A DNA stretch of 64,000 nucleotides from Bin80 sp026709335. Lineage in GTDB: Bacteria; Bacteroidota; Rhodothermia; Rhodothermales; Bin80. Below are positions 62,367-64,000 of the stretch, piece by piece. The stretch spans positions 248,001 through 312,000 of the forward strand of contig OZ241385.1 in assembly GCA_965200825.1 (NCBI GenBank). The letters run 5' to 3'. Numbering within the stretch: the stretch's first letter is position 1; the number at the start of each line of letters is the position of its first letter. The notes under the pieces are model-generated. The model saw nothing but the letters and a program-made list of their open reading frames with translations, was not told the DNA's origin and searched no databases. A program made the position numbers and the translations under genes.

Positions 62367-63481
62367 ATGTGCTCGCATTAGAGCCGTGGTATGGTGGTTC
62401 TCACCGCAATTTCGTAGATGGGTTGATCAGAAACAGCTCTCACGAATATCAACTCGTCACGATGGCTGCCAGGTTTTGGAAATGGCGACTCCATGGCGGT
62501 GCGCAGACACTTGCCCGTAAATCCAGGCAATTGATTGCCGAGGGCTTTCGCCCGGATATCATCCTGGCTTCCAGCATGGTCAACGTTCCGGCGTTCTTAG
62601 CGCTCGTACGTAGAGATATCGGCAATATTCCCGTCGTCTATTATTTACATGAAAATCAACTGACTTACCCATTGCCGGTTGAGGAAAAGCGGGACCTCTC
62701 TTATGCCTATATCAATTATCTTTCGTGCCTGGCCGCTGATCAGGTGGTATTTAACTCGGAATTCCACTACAATGAATTTATACGAGCTCTCCCGGGCTTG
62801 CTGAGGGCATTCCCGGACTACACTCACCTGAACACGGTTGCAGAAATTCGTGCGAAAAGTCGAGTACTGCATTTGGGAATGGATCTTCAGTCACATGCAG
62901 AGCATGCTCTTGTAAACGAAGATCCAGACGGTTCGCCGATTGTGTTATGGAATCAGAGATGGGAGTATGACAAAAACCCGGAAGCATTCTTTAAGCTAAT
63001 GAATCGGCTTGATGACGCAGGTTGCAGATTCAGGTTAATTCTGGCGGGAAAGCGATTTGAGGAGCAGCCGTCTGAATTCGATATCGCCTTTGAGCGCTAT
63101 GCCGAACGCATTTTGCATTATGGATATGCAGAGAATTTTGAGGAATATAGTCAACTGTTGCATCGAGCTGACATTGTAGTGTCTATGGCGGTTCATGAAT
63201 TCTTCGGTATTGCAATGCTGGAAGCCATCTATTGCGGATGTCATCCACTATTACCAAATCGCCTGAGTTACCCGGAATTGATTCCTGCGAACTTGCATAG
63301 ACCTTTATTGCATGCTCCCGTACTTTATGACAGCGAAGAAGAGCTTTATTCAACCATGAAAGAGCTTTTGATGGGAGAGGAGCGCGCACTTCCCCCGGAA
63401 ACTCTTCGAAGAGTCGTGGATCGACTTGATTGGTCTATTCATGTCAAACAGTACGATAATCTATTGGAGTCTTTAGCGTGA
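62363..63481 (+). CDS. tRNA-queuosine mannosyltransferase-like glycosyltransferase
   Basis: The 372-residue protein is GT4-like. It closely resembles GTDC1/QTMAN, which mannosylates queuosine in tRNA-Asp. The DUF3524-type N-terminal half has LALEPWYGGSHRNFVDGL, KWRLHGGAQTLA, ASSMVNVPAFLAL, YLHENQLTYP and VVFNSEFHYNEF. A GT4 C-terminal half follows with VSMAVHEFFGIAMLEAIYCG. The substrate is inferred from family resemblance. It overlaps the small basic gene by 4 bp. Confidence 0.83.
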   Translation: MNVLALEPWYGGSHRNFVDGLIRNSSHEYQLVTMAARFWKWRLHGGAQTLARKSRQLIAEGFRPDIILASSMVNVPAFLALVRRDIGNIPVVYYLHENQLTYPLPVEEKRDLSYAYINYLSCLAADQVVFNSEFHYNEFIRALPGLLRAFPDYTHLNTVAEIRAKSRVLHLGMDLQSHAEHALVNEDPDGSPIVLWNQRWEYDKNPEAFFKLMNRLDDAGCRFRLILAGKRFEEQPSEFDIAFERYAERILHYGYAENFEEYSQLLHRADIVVSMAVHEFFGIAMLEAIYCGCHPLLPNRLSYPELIPANLHRPLLHAPVLYDSEEELYSTMKELLMGEERALPPETLRRVVDRLDWSIHVKQYDNLLESLA

Positions 63482-63597
63482 ACTGGAAAAACTGAATGGA
63501 AGACCTCAATAGATTACATAGCTGAGAAAAATGAATCATGGAATATTTGAGAGCAGAGAACTCTACTTCAAATTTCATCTAAACCTTATTCTATGTG

Positions 63598-64000
63598 ATG
63601 CCAACAAAACATTATCAGCGTGTAAAAACTTTTATGGAGAACGCTGGTCAAGACACACCGACAAAAGTAGTCATCCCTGACGCAACTACCCGATTGTTAC
63701 GTGCACGTTTGATTCTTGAAGAAGCACTGGAAACGGTACAGGCGCTAGGTGTTTCAGTTCGTCTTGCAGATCAGGAAGTAACGATGGAATCTTGTAATTT
63801 TTTACCAGACAGATCTGTTGATCTTGAAGGTGTCGCAGATGGCTGTGCAGATATTTCTGTTGTCACGATTGGGACTCTGGTTGCCTTCGGAATCGATGAC
63901 GAAAAGTTATTACGTGAAGTTGATGAAGCAAATCTGAGAAAGTTTGGGCCAGGCAGCTTTGTACGTGAAGATGGAAAATGGATGAAACCACCAGATTGGG
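63598..64000 (+). CDS. MazG-like / phosphoribosyl-ATP pyrophosphohydrolase-fold protein (partial)
   Basis: The gene runs off the window at 64000. The 134 residues seen start MPTKHYQRVKTFMENAG and contain LILEEALETVQAL (acidic metal site), VADGCADISVVTIGTL and EANLRKFGPGS, the pattern of PRA-PH/MazG-like all-helical NTP pyrophosphohydrolases. It may clean up non-canonical nucleotides or act in histidine synthesis; the size fits the stand-alone MazG-like type. Confidence 0.8.
   Translation, partial: MPTKHYQRVKTFMENAGQDTPTKVVIPDATTRLLRARLILEEALETVQALGVSVRLADQEVTMESCNFLPDRSVDLEGVADGCADISVVTIGTLVAFGIDDEKLLREVDEANLRKFGPGSFVREDGKWMKPPDW

Noticed and set aside
801..64000. Genome-wide TGA-to-tryptophan code
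   Set aside because: Many intact genes end in TGA at the expected place (for example 2030, 5386, hemE, hemQ), and tryptophan uses TGG.
1..64000. CRISPR arrays and tRNA genes
   Set aside because: No regularly spaced direct repeats and no tRNA-like cloverleaf other than tmRNA were seen by eye; a dedicated scan was not possible.

Overview
This 64-kb window looks like the chromosome of an uncultured Gram-negative bacterium of the Bacteroidota/Rhodothermota branch. The pointers are a 31-residue COX24/AURKAIP1-type basic protein, secreted S9 and TolB-like proteins, lipoprotein signals with weak or absent Shine-Dalgarno sites, a Bacteroidota-like six-bladed propeller lipoprotein, and a heme cluster containing HemQ. 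The assignment is inference; no 16S gene is present. Most of the window is housekeeping sequence, with two disturbed zones.

Layout. 1-482 resembles the 5' part of a group II intron on the minus strand, running off the left edge. 801-5386 encodes an RND efflux pair. 5385-9990 is a rearrangement zone: a 271-bp near-identical copy of part of hemG, an IS66 transposase remnant, a complete 1.63-kb IS with 21-bp inverted repeats, a sterol C-24 methyltransferase gene with one in-frame TGA at its conserved PWY tryptophan, and the 3' stub of a second RND gene. 9988-20207 (minus) is a tight heme cluster, hemA-C-D-B-Q-E-H-G, preceded by a dehydrogenase and a D-amino-acid PLP enzyme. The HemQ/ferrochelatase/oxidase set without hemN or hemF suggests the coproporphyrin-dependent route. 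20271-24777 holds a possible operator, a membrane protein, a winged-helix regulator, uppS, sixA, three small unknowns and a STAS protein. 24996-34745 (minus) carries an S9 peptidase, pheA, argS, a flavin amine oxidase, rodA and mrdA.

34911-39958 (plus) carries a metalloprotease-propeller-barrel protein, pyrD and a phosphopantetheinyl transferase. 39998-41299 is a dead ISL3-family copy. 41480-52717 carries phoH, dapF, a TPR lipoprotein, a cystathionine synthase/lyase, a PpiD-like isomerase, rpmA, rplU, an FAH hydrolase, ltaE, greA, an NlpC/P60 protein that has lost its catalytic cysteine, and a bacilliredoxin. 53038-53419 (minus) is tmRNA.

53469-57323 is the second disturbed zone. It has two paralogous genes for small secreted cysteine-rich proteins, one degenerate. 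Each overlaps the start of a downstream exported protein. An intact ISL3 copy with a perfect 8-bp duplication has split the first pair exactly at the lipoprotein start codon. 57771-64000 holds a lipoprotein, an alpha/beta hydrolase, the COX24-like peptide, YtxH-like, YaaA-like, TSUP and CcmA-like proteins, a queuosine-tRNA mannosyltransferase-like glycosyltransferase and a truncated MazG-like gene.

The two most interesting items are the bacterial sterol methyltransferase with its TGA followed directly by a 24-bp perfect palindrome, and the coupled cysteine-rich-peptide/exported-protein gene pairs.
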